This document shows positions 11,020 through 21,905 of a stretch of DNA of 64,000 nt, piece by piece (position 1 is the first letter of the stretch; the number at the start of each line of letters is the position of its first letter). A program made the position numbers and the translations under genes. The notes beneath the pieces are model-generated. The model ran no database searches. It had not been told where the DNA came from and was given only the letters and a program-made list of their open reading frames with translations. Source of the DNA: Diploptera punctata (taxonomy: Eukaryota > Arthropoda > Insecta > Blattodea > Blaberidae); NCBI GenBank assembly GCA_030220185.1, contig JASPKZ010003844.1:2368501-2432500 (forward strand), in the 5' to 3' direction.

Positions 11020-12426
11020 CCCTGGGGGTCCGTTTACGGGCCCCAGCTGTGCTCACAACAGCAACAGGGCGCGTCCCCGGGCGGCGGATAGGGGAACGGT
11101 CGGTGGTTTGCTTGCACTCCTCCCGGCTAGGTCCAGACCGGACCCGCGGGCCATTTGTGAGGTCGTCAGGACTCGAGCGACCTGATGCACTACATAGCTC
11201 GTGCTGTCTCACTTCAGCAACAAAACGCGTCCCCTCGGTGGCGTAGTGGGGAAAAGGTCGGTGGATCTGCTAGTCAGTCCTCCCTTCCAAGTCCGATGGA
11301 CTCGCGGACCATAAGTGGGGTCAACAGGAGAGGAGCGCACTGTTGTACTAAAGCTCAATCGCCCCGTGCCCACAACGGGGACAGCGGCCGTCGTGGCGAG
11401 GCGGTGGGAGATTGTGGAGTTCCGCCTGCTCCCTTCTCTTGGTTTATCCCGAGGACCTTTGTGGGGGCACCATGGGAGATGAGCTCCCTGGATGCCTACA
11501 TTGCTCAGTGGGCTGCCTCACAGCAGCTACACGACTAGGCCTAGTCTTGCGAACGGGCTGGATGGGACAATACCGGGCGTAATGCTGGGAATTACCACCA
11601 GGTCAATCTCGGGAAAGGAGGAAGCGCGGTTCTTTGGAGGAGGGCTTAGCGCCGACTCTGGAACCGAGTGACCCAAAGGACAATCTGTGAGGTCGTCAGG
11701 AGTTGAGCGACCTGACGTACTAAAAGCTCAGGCTGGACCCACTTCAGCAACAAACACGTCCCCAGCTGGTGCACTGGGGGAAAGATCGGTGGATCTGCTA
11801 GACAGTCCTCCCGGTTAAGTCCAAGGGACTCGTGAACCATTAGTGGGGTAGGCAAGAGTTGAGCGCCTTGTCGTTACTAATTGCTCATCTGTTGGAGCTT
11901 GCGAGCTCCGTGCTGGCCCACAACAGCTGCAGAAGGCGTCCCTGGGGGCACACCAGGGCTCGGCTCGGACCAGTCCAGCGGGGAGCTACTGTACTGGTTC
12001 CTGGCTTGGCCTACGGGCCCGTCGACAAACTGTGGGGGTCGCCAGGAGATGAGCACCTGGATGTACTAAAAGTCTCACACTGTTGGGCTTGTAGCCCTAG
12101 CCGGTCTCACAACGGCTGCAGGACACGTCCCTGGAGGCAGAACAGGGGAATAGTCGGTGGATCTGCGACAGCAGTCCTCCCGGCTAGGCTCATGGAGCCC
12201 GTGGACCAACTGTGGGGTCATCAGGATTGAGTGACCTGATGTACTATGTAGCTCATCAATTGCCCGAGAAATGCAAAACTCCAACACTCTCTCCCTGGAG
12301 TGTTGGTTTTATAGACCGAGACCTTGAACGTGGACGCGAGATTTAGATTAGGGAGGACTAGAACTAGGACTTGGGAGTATGGTCATGACGACCGAGGTAT
12401 CCCAAGGGGTGGTGGCAGGGCCTAGA
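11020..12426. repeat. GC-rich seven-unit imperfect tandem array inserted in SINE-H
   Basis: A landmark of the form gtcgtcaggactcgagcgac plus ctgatgtacta-like sequence recurs near 11158, 11315, 11461, 11690, 11845, 12032 and 12213, giving units of about 146-229 bp. A second landmark, gcgtcccc/acgtccct, recurs at 11071, 11227, 11757, 11936 and 12125. The array ends in a unique stretch (12262-12426) with a hairpin at 12285-12310. The insert is flanked by TGTCCCGACCGGGA at 11006-11019 and 12427-12440. Open frames in it are short and change frame between units, so it is probably non-coding. Confidence 0.8.
12285..12310. other. Hairpin at the end of the GC-rich array
   Basis: CCAACACTC and GAGTGTTGG enclose a short loop and are followed by TTTTAT. 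It could form in DNA or RNA. Role unknown. Confidence 0.6.
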
Positions 12427-12513
12427 TGTCCCGACCGGGAATCGAACCCGGGCCCACTGCATGACAAGGCAGCACACTACCTCGAGACCACAGCGGTGGA
12501 CTACTTTCATTAT

Positions 12514-12861
12514 CCATCCATAGCAATTCTGCCCGAAGACAGGTCTTTCACTACAATCATAGTATTTTCATGCTATGCTTGCAGCTTTACTAGGGAATTG
12601 TGTTAGGTGTGGTAGCTTCCCATTGCTTTCCACACCGGTGAAGGATGATAGTGATGATGATAATGATAAGGATGATATGATGATGATGGCCATATGATTT
12701 CGGGGACCGTTTGGGCCTTAAAGTTTTCCTGACATTTGTCTTACAGATGAGGAAAAACCCCGATAAAAACCTCACCCAGAAAAGCTGCCCCGATCGGGGA
12801 TCGAACCCGGGCCCGCTGCGTGACAAGGCAGCACACTACCTCGAGACCACAGCGGTGGACT
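12514..12861 (-). mobile_element. SINE-H copy 2, full length
   Basis: Head (12790-12856) with B-box complement GGATCGAACCCGGG, body and GAT-rich stretch intact. Flanked by ACTTTCATTAT (12503-12513) and ACTTTCAATAT (12862-12872). It is directly tandem with copy 1, so the pair probably arose by unequal exchange. Confidence 0.85.
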
Positions 12862-12872
12862 ACTTTCAATAT

Positions 12873-13374
12873 AATGAAATAAAATTGAATTTTAATAAAA
12901 TGAATTCCAATCTGTGTACTAAATTGCATATCACATCCGGGCTACTTAGGAACTTACACTCACTTTGTATGTGGAAGAAAATTAATAGGTGTAGAACCGA
13001 AAGAATTTGGTCAGATACTATGAGTCCCTTATTACGAAAATGTAGAGTTCAAATCGCGATATCGACCGAACTGACTGATTGTTTTCTGGTATCACTCATT
13101 TATTATGATAGGAATTTCATTATTAATATATACTTCCATTATTGATCATTTCATAATTCATTAAAATTTTAGATTGCATCTGTACATAACATAAGAAAAC
13201 AAGTAAAATTGACACATGATCTATAGCCTACAGGTTTAAATATACTATACGTGGTATAAACAAAGTTATTCAAACGCCCCAAATATAAAAGTGAAGTAAA
13301 ATATTGTAGAAAAATAAAAGACATTCGGTTGCTGATTTCTACTGCCCTGAGCTATGCTAATTGTTAGTAATCAG
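12873..13374. other. Interval with nothing recognised
   Basis: AT-rich, without domain or repeat match. Confidence 0.5.
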
Positions 13375-13690
13375 CTTCATGGGCTAGTGGTCAGCTTTTG
13401 TGATTACTGTTCATGAGGTCCCGGGTTCGATTACCGGTCAAACCATACTAATTTTTTCCTTTAAGGGAACTGTTCCTGTGGTTGTCCATGATCTGGAATT
13501 TAGGTTAAGTTTAGGTCAAGAACTTCCCAGGCGTTTCATTATCATTTATCGCCAATCATATCATCAGGGTACCGTAACTCCACCGCCCAGGCGCCCCAAC
13601 TTCAGAGGTGGGTTAGAATTACGCCAATGCCAGGAGAAAATCTAGAAATGTCGAAATAACAACCTGGGGCATTGAATAAAAAAAAATGTT
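13375..13690 (+). mobile_element. SINE-R, tRNA-headed, poly(A)-ended
   Basis: A-box-like tcatgggctagtggtcag and B-box CGGGTTCGATTACCGG at 13423-13438. The body ends aataaaaaaaaatg at about 13688. Only one good copy in this window. Confidence 0.6.
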
Positions 13691-13694
13691 CGTT

Positions 13695-14810
13695 ACAAAA
13701 TAAACTTTTTTCTCACTGAATATAATTAAATAATTTGAAAAGCGTGATTTTCTTTTGTTAAATTCAATCATATAACGTTCCGGAAATGAACTTAGTAAAA
13801 AATAAAGAGAAAAGTTTAGTTATAACTCTAGGAAATGTCTCGAGTACATAATATCACCACGTTTAACCCATTTCTACAAAGTTTGCTGAATAAGAAATTA
13901 ACCGTTAAAGTTAAAAACGTTAAACCTTTAATAAAACGAATGAGACACCATTTCACTCTTTTTTTCTTCCATTGTTTATTTCCAGCTGTATTCATAAGAG
14001 AATTTCATATAATTACAATTTTCTACCACTTTTAAAACATGACCTTCAAATATATTTGATTAATATTAAGACTTAGCAAATGAAAAGCATAGTTTGCCAA
14101 TTGCTTAAAAAACTTATAAGGTTATAAAGTTTTTTTTATATAACCCTGATTATTTAAGATATTCATGAAGTTTGATGCGTGGTTATATTACATTACTGTT
14201 AATTTTATGTGCATTTTTTTAATATTTCTTTCATATAAAAATAATATTGATGAAATTTAGAAATGTGTGTTGAACTGTAACAGGGAATCCTAAATCCACA
14301 GTGAACGCCCATTAAATTAATGGTTCAAGCAATTAAGAGTTAATGATCCAAAGTTCTGTATTGTGTTCAGTAAGCAATTTGTATCAGTACAAGTAATATT
14401 TCTAGATATATTGACAATCTCTAAATCATAAATCATCTTCTTTCACAACAACGATGCAATTTTTCTCGAATGTATTTATAAGGAAAAAACTCGTCTGAAG
14501 AATCCTGAGACCCTTAACGTCCAGTTAAAGTAGAAAGCTCGAAATATAGACCAATTACATGTATTTCCCTTTATGTATTATTTAAATATTTTAAATTTAC
14601 ATTTAAAGGAGCAAAATATATTATAAAGAATCTGTATATAAAGTACACTATCTTGATACATACAAGTTGAATTATGTTCGTTTGTAGAGAGTGAAACAAA
14701 TTTTGCTGATAACTTTCAGTCCTGTTTAGTGGTTTTGAAAGGGTGTTTTCATATTAGGAACACACTCTCTTCTATATCTCATTTTTAATGTATTTATTAT
14801 AACTTTTATA
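13695..14810. other. AT-rich interval, nothing recognised
   Basis: No open frame above 66 codons and no repeat-family match. Confidence 0.5.
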
Positions 14811-14811
14811 T

Positions 14812-15060
14812 CTTCTTCTTTTTCTTCGTCACGGTTTAGGTTTATTTACTAGCTTGTTCCGGCTCTAAATTTGTGCAGTTTCCATATTTTCTTTAGTCTT
14901 TCCAAACTTTTTCTTCCTCGTGGTGAATAGTTGTATGCTGCTTTTGGTATTCTATTCTCAGTCATCCTTGCTAGGAGTTCTTTCCAGTTTGTTCTGTATT
15001 TCACTATTGTTGTGTTTAATTTCTCAACTTTTATTTGTGTTGCTTTTTGTGCGTTCTATG
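14812..15060 (-). pseudogene. LINE-F C-terminal remnant with (GAA)n-type tail
   Basis: Minus strand reads YRTNWKELLARMTENRIPKA, AYNYSPRGRKSLERLKKIWK. The 3' end carries GCCGGAAC then an (AAG)n tail at 14812-14832. The hairpin seen in other LINE-F copies is not preserved here. Confidence 0.75.
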
Positions 15061-15107
15061 ATATCCTGCTATATCTAAAATTCTAAATCTCAACTTTGTA
15101 TTTTGTG

Positions 15108-15155
15108 CTAGTTGGGTGGAAGAGAAGGCCTTATGGCCTTACCCTGTCAGAATAC
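15108..15155 (+). mobile_element. LINE-E 3' end with conserved hairpin
   Basis: gtggaagagAAGGCC-TTAT-GGCCTTaccctgtcag, with the inner stem at 15125-15140. Abuts the inverted LINE-F remnant, and no LINE-E coding end is visible upstream. Confidence 0.7.
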
Positions 15156-15790
15156 ATAAATATGTTATATTATTTTTTATTATTAACCTTTCATATTTAC
15201 TTTTAATGAGACAATGTAGGCTATACTGTGAAGAATTTGTATGTAACTTATCCAATAACCTGTGCAAACATACTATTATTATAACAACCATACATGTAAA
15301 ATATACAATTTAGGTTGACACTAATATAACAATTGTAAATACAAATTTCTGGTTTTTTTCTCTCCCATATTTCGCATCCAATGTTGATATAAATCATGCT
15401 ATTTTCTTTCATATTTTCAGTTTTCATTAATACGGCACTTAAACCAAATATAATATGAATTAATTATGTGAATTTTATATTTCCAATTGTATTATATTTT
15501 TATTCCTCTCGGAAATGTACCCGAGCACGAGCTGATGCTCAATCGGGCATTTTTAAAACGTATGTACTATATACTTACACTGTGAGTAAATAAATACAAA
15601 TATTTGTGCTGGCTGTAGCATTATTACCGCATATACTAATTAATTATTGCGCTGTTAGCCAATAGCATAGAATCCATATATATATTAAAGTATTGAATTA
15701 ACAATCAGAATGTATTTATATTATGAAGGGAAATTGCGTACTGGACACTCTAATATATAATAATAATTACATGTGGATATTCAAGTTGAA
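15156..15790. other. AT-rich interval, nothing recognised
   Basis: Only short frames. Confidence 0.5.
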
Positions 15791-15795
15791 ACAGG

Positions 15796-15893
15796 CAGGG
15801 GCGTTGAGTTTGGATAATATTACTCACCATCCCCCAGTCTAATACAGGGGCGTCGAGTTAAGATAAGATTACTCTCCATCCCCTAGTTGAATA
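15796..15893. repeat. Two-copy tandem repeat, 49-bp unit
   Basis: Units at 15796-15844 and 15845-15893 both read caggggcgt-gagtt-..-attact-ccatccc, differing at about ten positions. Confidence 0.8.
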
Positions 15894-16031
15894 CAGTAAG
15901 ATAACATGGCTGCAAAATTCCAGTCTTCATACGTAACTTTAGAAGAGATATGTCCTTATTTGGAAATGAGGGTGATACATTCCAACTCAGCGTCCATGCC
16001 ACGCCCGCTTATCAGAGGGTTTATAACGGCT

Positions 16032-16104
16032 GATGCCCTTGGCATCAGGGCTTATTCTTCATGGTTCCGACCTCGTCTCTATGACAGTTAGAGACACAAT
16101 ATTG
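16032..16104. other. Three adjacent hairpins/palindromes
   Basis: CTGATGCC-CTT-GGCATCAG, then GTCTCTA-tgacagt-TAGAGAC, then ACAATATTGT. The first two are perfect stems. No repeat family matches the segment. Confidence 0.6.
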
Positions 16105-16741
16105 TAACTTTTTAATCATCGTATTTAATAAATATATTAAATCAAGTTCTGCATTCACTGGAGTTCTTGGACTCACAACGAATCCTTCCTCCAAATTGTC
16201 TGATCTACCCGAGGGCCAGGTCACGACATATTAATACACTATTATACAGCCAAGTTCAATTACGATCATTTACTGAAAGTGAAAAAAAAAAAAAAAAAAA
16301 ACGGACCAACTTTCTGATGCTATTCAGGGATGTTGGTCGAGTGTTCTGATGTAAAGAACACACATTCTCTCATACCCACTGCAGATAATATAGACCTAAT
16401 GCTAGTCATATTAGGTATCATATGCTAAGTCTACAGCAACTCCTAGTCACATGAATTTCTATAATACCCCTTATTATAGAATAGCCTACTTCAGGTATCC
16501 CATAGGCTTTTCGATTCTAAGAAATCTCAACAATTAGGATTGTAGGATATGTAATATTAATTTGATGACACCTGGCCTGCTTTTCTAGCATGGGAATTGA
16601 ATCTTGGTCATCAGTGATAAAAATCGGTTTAAGATACTGTCGAATTCCAAGCACATAAGTGTGAATCTGCAACTTTTGTAAAACAAAATGCCAACTTCTA
16701 CAAATATTAGGATTGTTGTAAAAGTTCATCATCATCATCAT
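16105..16741. other. Interval with poly(A) tract, otherwise nothing recognised
   Basis: A run of 20 A at 16282-16301. No gene recognised. Confidence 0.5.
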
Positions 16742-17515
16742 AGTACATTCACGAATTTAGACCATTTGTTGACCTGTTTCGGCCTCAAGAGAAACACCAT
16801 CCAGAAGTCTTTTGAGTGGACGTCCTGGTCTTCTTCTTCCTGCAGGTTGATATCTTAACATTTGTTTGGGTATTCTGTGATCTTCCATTCGATGAACATG
16901 TTGCATCCATCTTGACTTATAATCAGAAATTTTGTTTTCTAAAGATTCCATGTGTAATTCTTCTAAGATGTCTTCATTTTTTTTTGTGATCTAGTAGTGT
17001 GTATCCTGCAGTCCTCCGAAGATATCTCATTTCAGCAGATCTAAGTCTCTGTATATCCTTCTGTTTCAACGTCCATACTTCGCTACCATACAAAAGAGTT
17101 GGAAAAGCCAGTGTTTTATACACTTTCAGTCTTGAATGCTTTTGGACTAACTGTGGCTTGAAGATAGAATTTATTAACCCTAAAATTCTTAAAAATTTAG
17201 ATATTTTTGCATTTACATCCTTTTCTTCTTCATATGAGATATTGCATCCTAGATATGTAAAATTATTCACCTGCTCCAAAATTTTATTGTCCAGTATAAT
17301 TTTACTTCTGACAGGATCTACACCTTGAAATGCCATAATTTTTGTCTTTTCTGTAGATATCTTTAATCCATATTCTTCTATAATTTTGTTAAGTTCATAC
17401 AGACCTTTCTGTAGATTATCTTCGGAATTTGCTATTATTATTTGGTCATCTGCAAACAATAGGGTGTTTAATTTTCTATTTTCTGATATTCTTATTCCTA
17501 ATTTATAATAAAATT
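16742..17515 (-). pseudogene. LINE-B reverse transcriptase, 3' third
   Basis: Longest LINE-B copy. The frame from 17515 to 16974 contains LNTLLFADDQIIIANSEDN (FADD is the palm motif C, the catalytic aspartate pair), then GLKISTEKTKIMAFQG, FTYLGCNIS and LLYGSEVWTLKQKD. After a slip at an A-run near 16978 the frame resumes (16951-16757) with HRIPKQMLRYQPAGRRRPGR. The 3' end has CGAAACAGGTC, a hairpin and a (GAT)n tail at 16727-16742. The fingers half of the enzyme is missing, so the copy is dead. Confidence 0.9.
16759..16775 (-). other. LINE-B 3'-terminal hairpin
   Basis: Sense strand AGGTC-aacaaat-GGTCT pairs through two G-U wobbles. The copies at 21937-21953 and 41857-41873 read GGCCT, restoring one G-C pair. 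Confidence 0.65.
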
Positions 17516-17519
17516 ATAC

Positions 17520-18151
17520 AAAACTCCTACCGACTCTTCTACATGTAAGCGAGATTAGAAAGCAAAATTATATCTGCAATTTAATAGCAGCTGAAACGAA
17601 CTGTAGGATACACTCTTCTCAATCAACAAGGGCATACTGAAATAACTTAGTGAAACCACTAGAGGAGTAGATCGTCACATTCAAAGATAGTTATCTTCAA
17701 TAATATATCTTAAATGACAGCATACATCAGACTCAGAGACAATGGCGACTTGACATCCACAGAAACGTCGTCTGGACCCTGTCTGATTGGAACCAAAATT
17801 GGTCAATAATAATCCAACTTCATTTTTGGTATATGATTATAATTATTTATTTTTAATATAAAATATGGATTGAAAAATGTACCTGTCAATTCAAACAAAG
17901 AGAATATGATGAGCACATGTTTTCCAATAATTTTCATCCCGATAAATGAATAAAAATGATCCCCGCTGTCAGGAATATTGACGAACTTAATCTCCTGTCG
18001 GTTACAAGGTGATTAAACATGTCATAATGACATGCATGATCTAATCCAGAGCGAGTGTCTGTGAATGAGTGATTACTACGAGCTCTTAATCACGGTTAAT
18101 AAACTCTCCAGCACTGATTTGCTAAAGTTTAAGCTGTAACTTCATTACAGT
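17520..18151. other. Interval with nothing recognised
   Basis: Moderate AT content, no open frame of note and no family match. Confidence 0.5.
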
Positions 18152-18773
18152 TTCTCATAAGTAATGCCACGAGTGATTTCCAAATTATCGATAAATTCAC
18201 GACTCACGAAGTGAATTTATCGATAATTTGGAAATCAAGAGTGGCATTTGTTAGGACTATTTAACGAATAAAATTAAGTTCTTTACTAAAAATAATTATT
18301 TGAATATAGTTACCGGTGTTTTAAAATATTTATATAGTTAATGTAAACGGCGAAGTTTGAAAACAAATTAGAAATGTGAGGTTATGTATATTCACTGCAA
18401 CTCAATCATATTATTTATTGCCAATAGGATCGCAATATTGTAAGAATGCACTCTAGTGGAAAAATAATGAAACACATCAAACTATTATAATCAACATTAT
18501 AGGTTAATCATTTATATTTTGAATAAACAACTCAATAAAATCACTGAATCTATTCATTATTTGCTATATTCAATGTATTTGTTGGAGAAAAATAATGGGC
18601 TAACCTGTTCAGAATATTAAAAAAGGAGGAGCTTTCTTTATCACAAAAGCAGGAGCTGATAAAGAGAAATCGATAAAGAGCGAGGTGAAACACGACTGAC
18701 ATTGGTGTAAAACAGAACTCATTGAAACGTGATTGGTCATTGACTACCATTTGCGACATGAGTTAAATAGTCG
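18151..18773 (+). repeat. Repeat-L copy with near-complete 5' fold-back
   Basis: The 5' end TCATAAGTAATGCC leads into a stem at 18165-18250: gtgatttccaaattatcgat.. pairs with ..atcgataatttggaaatc around a 10-base loop (gactcacgaa). Two TATCGATA motifs are present. The TATA-containing middle is deleted. Ends GAGTTAAATAGTC. Confidence 0.8.
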
Positions 18774-18808
18774 TAGGAATTGTATTGAGAAAGGATATGA
18801 GAGAGATA

Positions 18809-19153
18809 CTCTTACTCCTGGCGCGACAGGCCTACAAGGCCCTTAGCCTACCAGCCGGCTGCTGGCCTCACATCCACATGTGTCAATCACAGAGGTATAT
18901 GATAATCAGCCAGTGTAGGGGTGACATGTGGTCAGCATGTCGAGTCCCCCAGCCGTTATAGCTGGTTTTCTCAACCTGGAGCCGCTACTTATTGTAGCTA
19001 CCCTAATGCATCACGATGCTGGGTGGGCACCGGTCCCATACTGGCCGAAATACCATGAGAAAATTTCTTCCCCCACGGAGACTCGAACCAGCGCAAGTCC
19101 CGTAGCTCTGCGCCAAGGCTTCCTGCCTTAACCGCTCGGCTACGGCGCGGGAC
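18809..19153 (-). mobile_element. SINE-J, full length with 14-bp target duplication
   Basis: The head on the minus strand has gccgtagccgagcggttaag (A-box) and the B-box GGTTCGAGTCTCC. The body has gggaccggtgcccacccagc, ataagtagcggctccaggtt and acacatgtggatgtgaggcc. ATATGAGAGAGATA flanks it at 18795-18808 and 19154-19167. No obvious simple tail. Confidence 0.9.
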
Positions 19154-19167
19154 ATATGAGAGAGATA

Positions 19168-19804
19168 GCACAGATTAATTTCGAGCACCGTTTCTCAACC
19201 TGTACATCCTTATCCAATGGTGAATTCTGAAGTAGCGTTTATTAAGTATTTATAGTTATTTTTAACATGAGTGTACACCCAAGTGGTTTGTTTTTGCTGA
19301 ATTTAAGGAAGAGGAAAGTTTGTTTACCCTTGTGTGGAAGAGATAAAACGATTAGAGGAGAACTTTCTCTCTTGATAACTGAGGCCACATATCACAAAAC
19401 CTGCGTACCAAATTTCTTTCAAAAACATGTGCTGCCAAACCTATCCCTAGCTATCTATCTACCACTGTCTATCTGTTTAATTATATCACTCGCTCTCTCT
19501 TCATTTTTTTCAACCAAGAAAATGTGTGATTTTCTTTAAAGAAATGAGAGAAAATGCCAAGAATACCGAATATGATTAACCTAAGATAAAAATAGCTGCA
19601 ATATATATTTAAATCACTCTTCGTTGTATTACCGTCCAGTAAACAGAGTGGGATCCTCATAAAAATTAGAATTTTATAGAAAAATTCAATACCTGACTTA
19701 AAATGGAAGAGCACTGAGATCATATTTGTAAATTACAATAATCCTTCACTATTAACCCAGGTTAATAGAAACAGAACGGTGTATTTCAATCATTTACAAT
19801 GCGA
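19168..19804. other. Interval with nothing recognised
   Basis: A 90-codon plus frame (19267-19539) is unsupported. Confidence 0.45.
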
Positions 19805-19807
19805 TAA

Positions 19808-20180
19808 AATAAAAACTTGAAATGTGTACCTTTCGGCAGGTGCCATCGTCCTCAGCTGTGTTAAAATATTATATTTAAAATGTTATTTGGAGGCCATTCG
19901 GAAGTTAACTTCCATCATCAGCTACTATTTGTTGTTTACGACGATGTAGACTCAAAGTATCTGGAGTAGATATTTTAATTCCAGAATTTCATACATTACT
20001 TTGACAGACACTTTGAGTCTACATCGTCGTAAACAACAATGAAAACTAGTAGCAGATACTCATCCTGCTGATGATGGAAGTTAACTTCCGAAAGGTCTCC
20101 AGATAACATTTTAAATATAATATTTTAACATAGTTGAAGACGACGGCACCTGCCAAAAGGCACATATTTTTAGTTTTTAT
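19808..20180. mobile_element. Penelope-type terminal repeat, inverted fold-back with hammerhead-like cores
   Basis: Arms 19808-19959 and 20010-20180 are imperfect reverse complements around a ~50-bp spacer, and the right arm has ~20 extra bases. Each arm carries CTGATGA, a GGAAGTTAACTTCC stem and GAAA (GAAT in one arm). A second block reads CTGAGGACGATGGCACCTGC then CGAAAGG. CUGAUGA..GAAA is the hammerhead ribozyme core known from Penelope-like retroelements. Stems I and III are not clearly intact. Confidence 0.55.
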
Positions 20181-20326
20181 TTGATGACTATTCACATCAA
20201 CGGAATTTGGAATTTTAGTAGTATTGAATTTACAATATGATCATGTACTAATAGTTTTATATGAACTGACAGACTTTAAATACAATATTTACTTTTATCA
20301 ATTAGCAAACGCTAAATATAACTATA

Positions 20327-21052
20327 GATATTGTATTTAATCCCGTTGCAACATATGGGTTAGAGAATATATGGATCCATTTAAAGAAAACGAACCTAGA
20401 AAAATTAGAGAAACTAAAAGCCACGTACCTAAAAAGGGTGCTCTGTCTCTCTAGATACACGCCCTCACGACTTGTATATGAACTCTCCAGAGAACCATTC
20501 TACATAGAAGAGCTGAGGCTAAAGTTCCTACTACCAGTGACACAAGCTTACCAGGACCTCCTGCAAGAACTCCACGAGAAGAAACGCAAAATATGGGAAG
20601 AATTCTATATTACTGACGCCATGACAAACCGTGAATTGACTCAGGGAGGATACGAATTGCGCCACACAGTGACCAGACTCGATGTGCATGGATTTCACCA
20701 CAAGCTGTGCAGCAACCAGAGATTTCACGAGCCCGACCCAGACTGCATGTGTGCAAGATGTGGCGAACAGTGCGAGAAATATCATGTGTTAAACTGTAGG
20801 ATGCGATCAGAATCATTGTTGAAACTCTGCAGTGACTGAGAACAATCTTCTTTGCACATTGTGCACATTTCTTATTTTATTAGATATTGTATTTATTTTT
20901 ATTTATCCACTTCAATTTTATTTTGAGACGCTTGAGGCATCTTCTGTCATTGGGTACAGTATCTTTGGATGTATTTAGTATTAATATGATTCGCAAGTCT
21001 AATGTTTAGTGCGTTTAGATGTCTTGTGAAAATGCAAATTAAATTAAATTAA
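20327..21052 (+). pseudogene. LINE-N C-terminal end with (AAATT)n tail
   Basis: Open from about 20327 (IVFNPVATYGLENIW) to a TGA at 20837-20839, ~170 codons. It holds FYIEELRLKF, TRLDVHGFHHKLC and the Cys/His motif CMCARCGEQCEKYHVLNC typical of C-terminal zinc knuckles of some non-LTR retrotransposons. A ~200-bp 3' UTR ends in three AAATT repeats at 21037-21052. 5'-truncated: palm and endonuclease are missing. Confidence 0.8.
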
Positions 21053-21363
21053 GCACGCCGTAGCGTAGTGGTTAAGGCACTGCGCTACAAGCCGGAAGGT
21101 CGAGGGTTCAAGTCCCGGTGGGTCAGGATTTTTAAACTGACCCAAACCTTCTGGCGGCACTATGGCCCTGGGGTCGACTCAGCCTCTAACTGAAATGAGT
21201 ACCAGACGCTTATTCTGGGGTAAAGGCGGCCGTCACGCAGGGCTGACAACCCGGCTGACATCAAGTGCCGATTGTCTAGAAATAGTGGGAGCCTTAACGT
21301 CCCACTACCCCTAGGGCCTTCTGAGGCCCGTAGTGGGAATACTTTACTTTACTTTACTTTACT
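21053..21363 (+). mobile_element. SINE-G, full length with (ACTTT)n tail
   Basis: The tRNA-like head (21053-21125) has an A-box in GTAGCGTAGTGGTTAAGGCA and a B-box GGGTTCAAGTCCC. The body includes gggtcgactcagcctctaac, taaaggcggccgtcacgcag and gtgccgattgtctag. The tail TTTACTTTACTTTACTTTAC ends at 21363. It sits exactly on the tail of the LINE-N copy. Confidence 0.9.
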
Positions 21364-21391
21364 AATTATGAAAGTATGTAAATATGATAGG

Positions 21392-21660
21392 TAGTGTTTT
21401 ATTTAACAACGCCCTATAACAGCTCAAGTCATTAACGCCATAATTCAAATCTGGGCGTTGAAGGGTCGGCAAATTTTTTCAGAGGCTCTTATTTCAGGCT
21501 TTCGAGGTTATTTTATATGCCGTAAATCTATTACAGAGCTTTACTTCCTTTCCGAAGTATTTCTACGCCTTACAAATCCATAAATACATTTTTTAACCCG
21601 GGAATCTGGGAAACAGCGGAAAGCATGGTGACCACTGGCACTGACATGAACTTATATAAA
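21392..21660 (-). mobile_element. SINE-AA, decayed
   Basis: gtgttttatttaacaacgcc, cttatttcaggctttcgagg and tgccgtaaatctattacaga match blocks at 32280-32440 and 30278-30335. A tRNA-like head in reverse (aacccgggaatctggga..) lies at 21596-21650. I recall a widespread arthropod SINE with a similar start, but this is memory only. Confidence 0.55.
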
Positions 21661-21905
21661 AGTTGCAATATATCGCGGTAATGAAACTTCCACAATATTT
21701 TAATATATTTAAAAGTAAATATGAATTTTTGTTTTGTTTTCTTCATTGAATTTAAATTCTATATATTTCGATTTAACTAATTGGGATGCCAGAGTGGCGA
21801 GCTCTTAAAACCAGATAATTTTACAAAATGCTTCTTATGCCAAAGGTTATTTAAGAAGCTAAAATTCTCTATGTCACGTGATCAAACAAAATCGGACCGA
21901 ATTTT

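Larger units (their letters stand above)
10771..12502 (-). mobile_element. SINE-H copy 1, split by a GC-rich insertion
   Basis: The body (10771-11019) and tRNA-like head (12441-12496) belong to one SINE-H in minus orientation. They are separated by 1.4 kb starting exactly after CCCGACCGGGA. The flank duplication ACTTTCAATAT is at 10760-10770 and, slightly changed, at 12503-12513. Confidence 0.85.

Noticed and set aside
11049..12287. Overlapping open frames on both strands of the GC-rich array
   Set aside because: High GC lowers stop frequency. Frames shift from unit to unit and no peptide repeat is conserved.
12285..12310. Bacterial-style intrinsic terminator, implying bacterial DNA
   Set aside because: Hairpin plus short T-run occurs by chance. 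There are no bacterial genes or ribosome-binding sites in the array.
21053..21125. tRNA gene from the strong A- and B-boxes
   Set aside because: Followed by a conserved SINE body and (ACTTT)n tail, and recurs at several loci.
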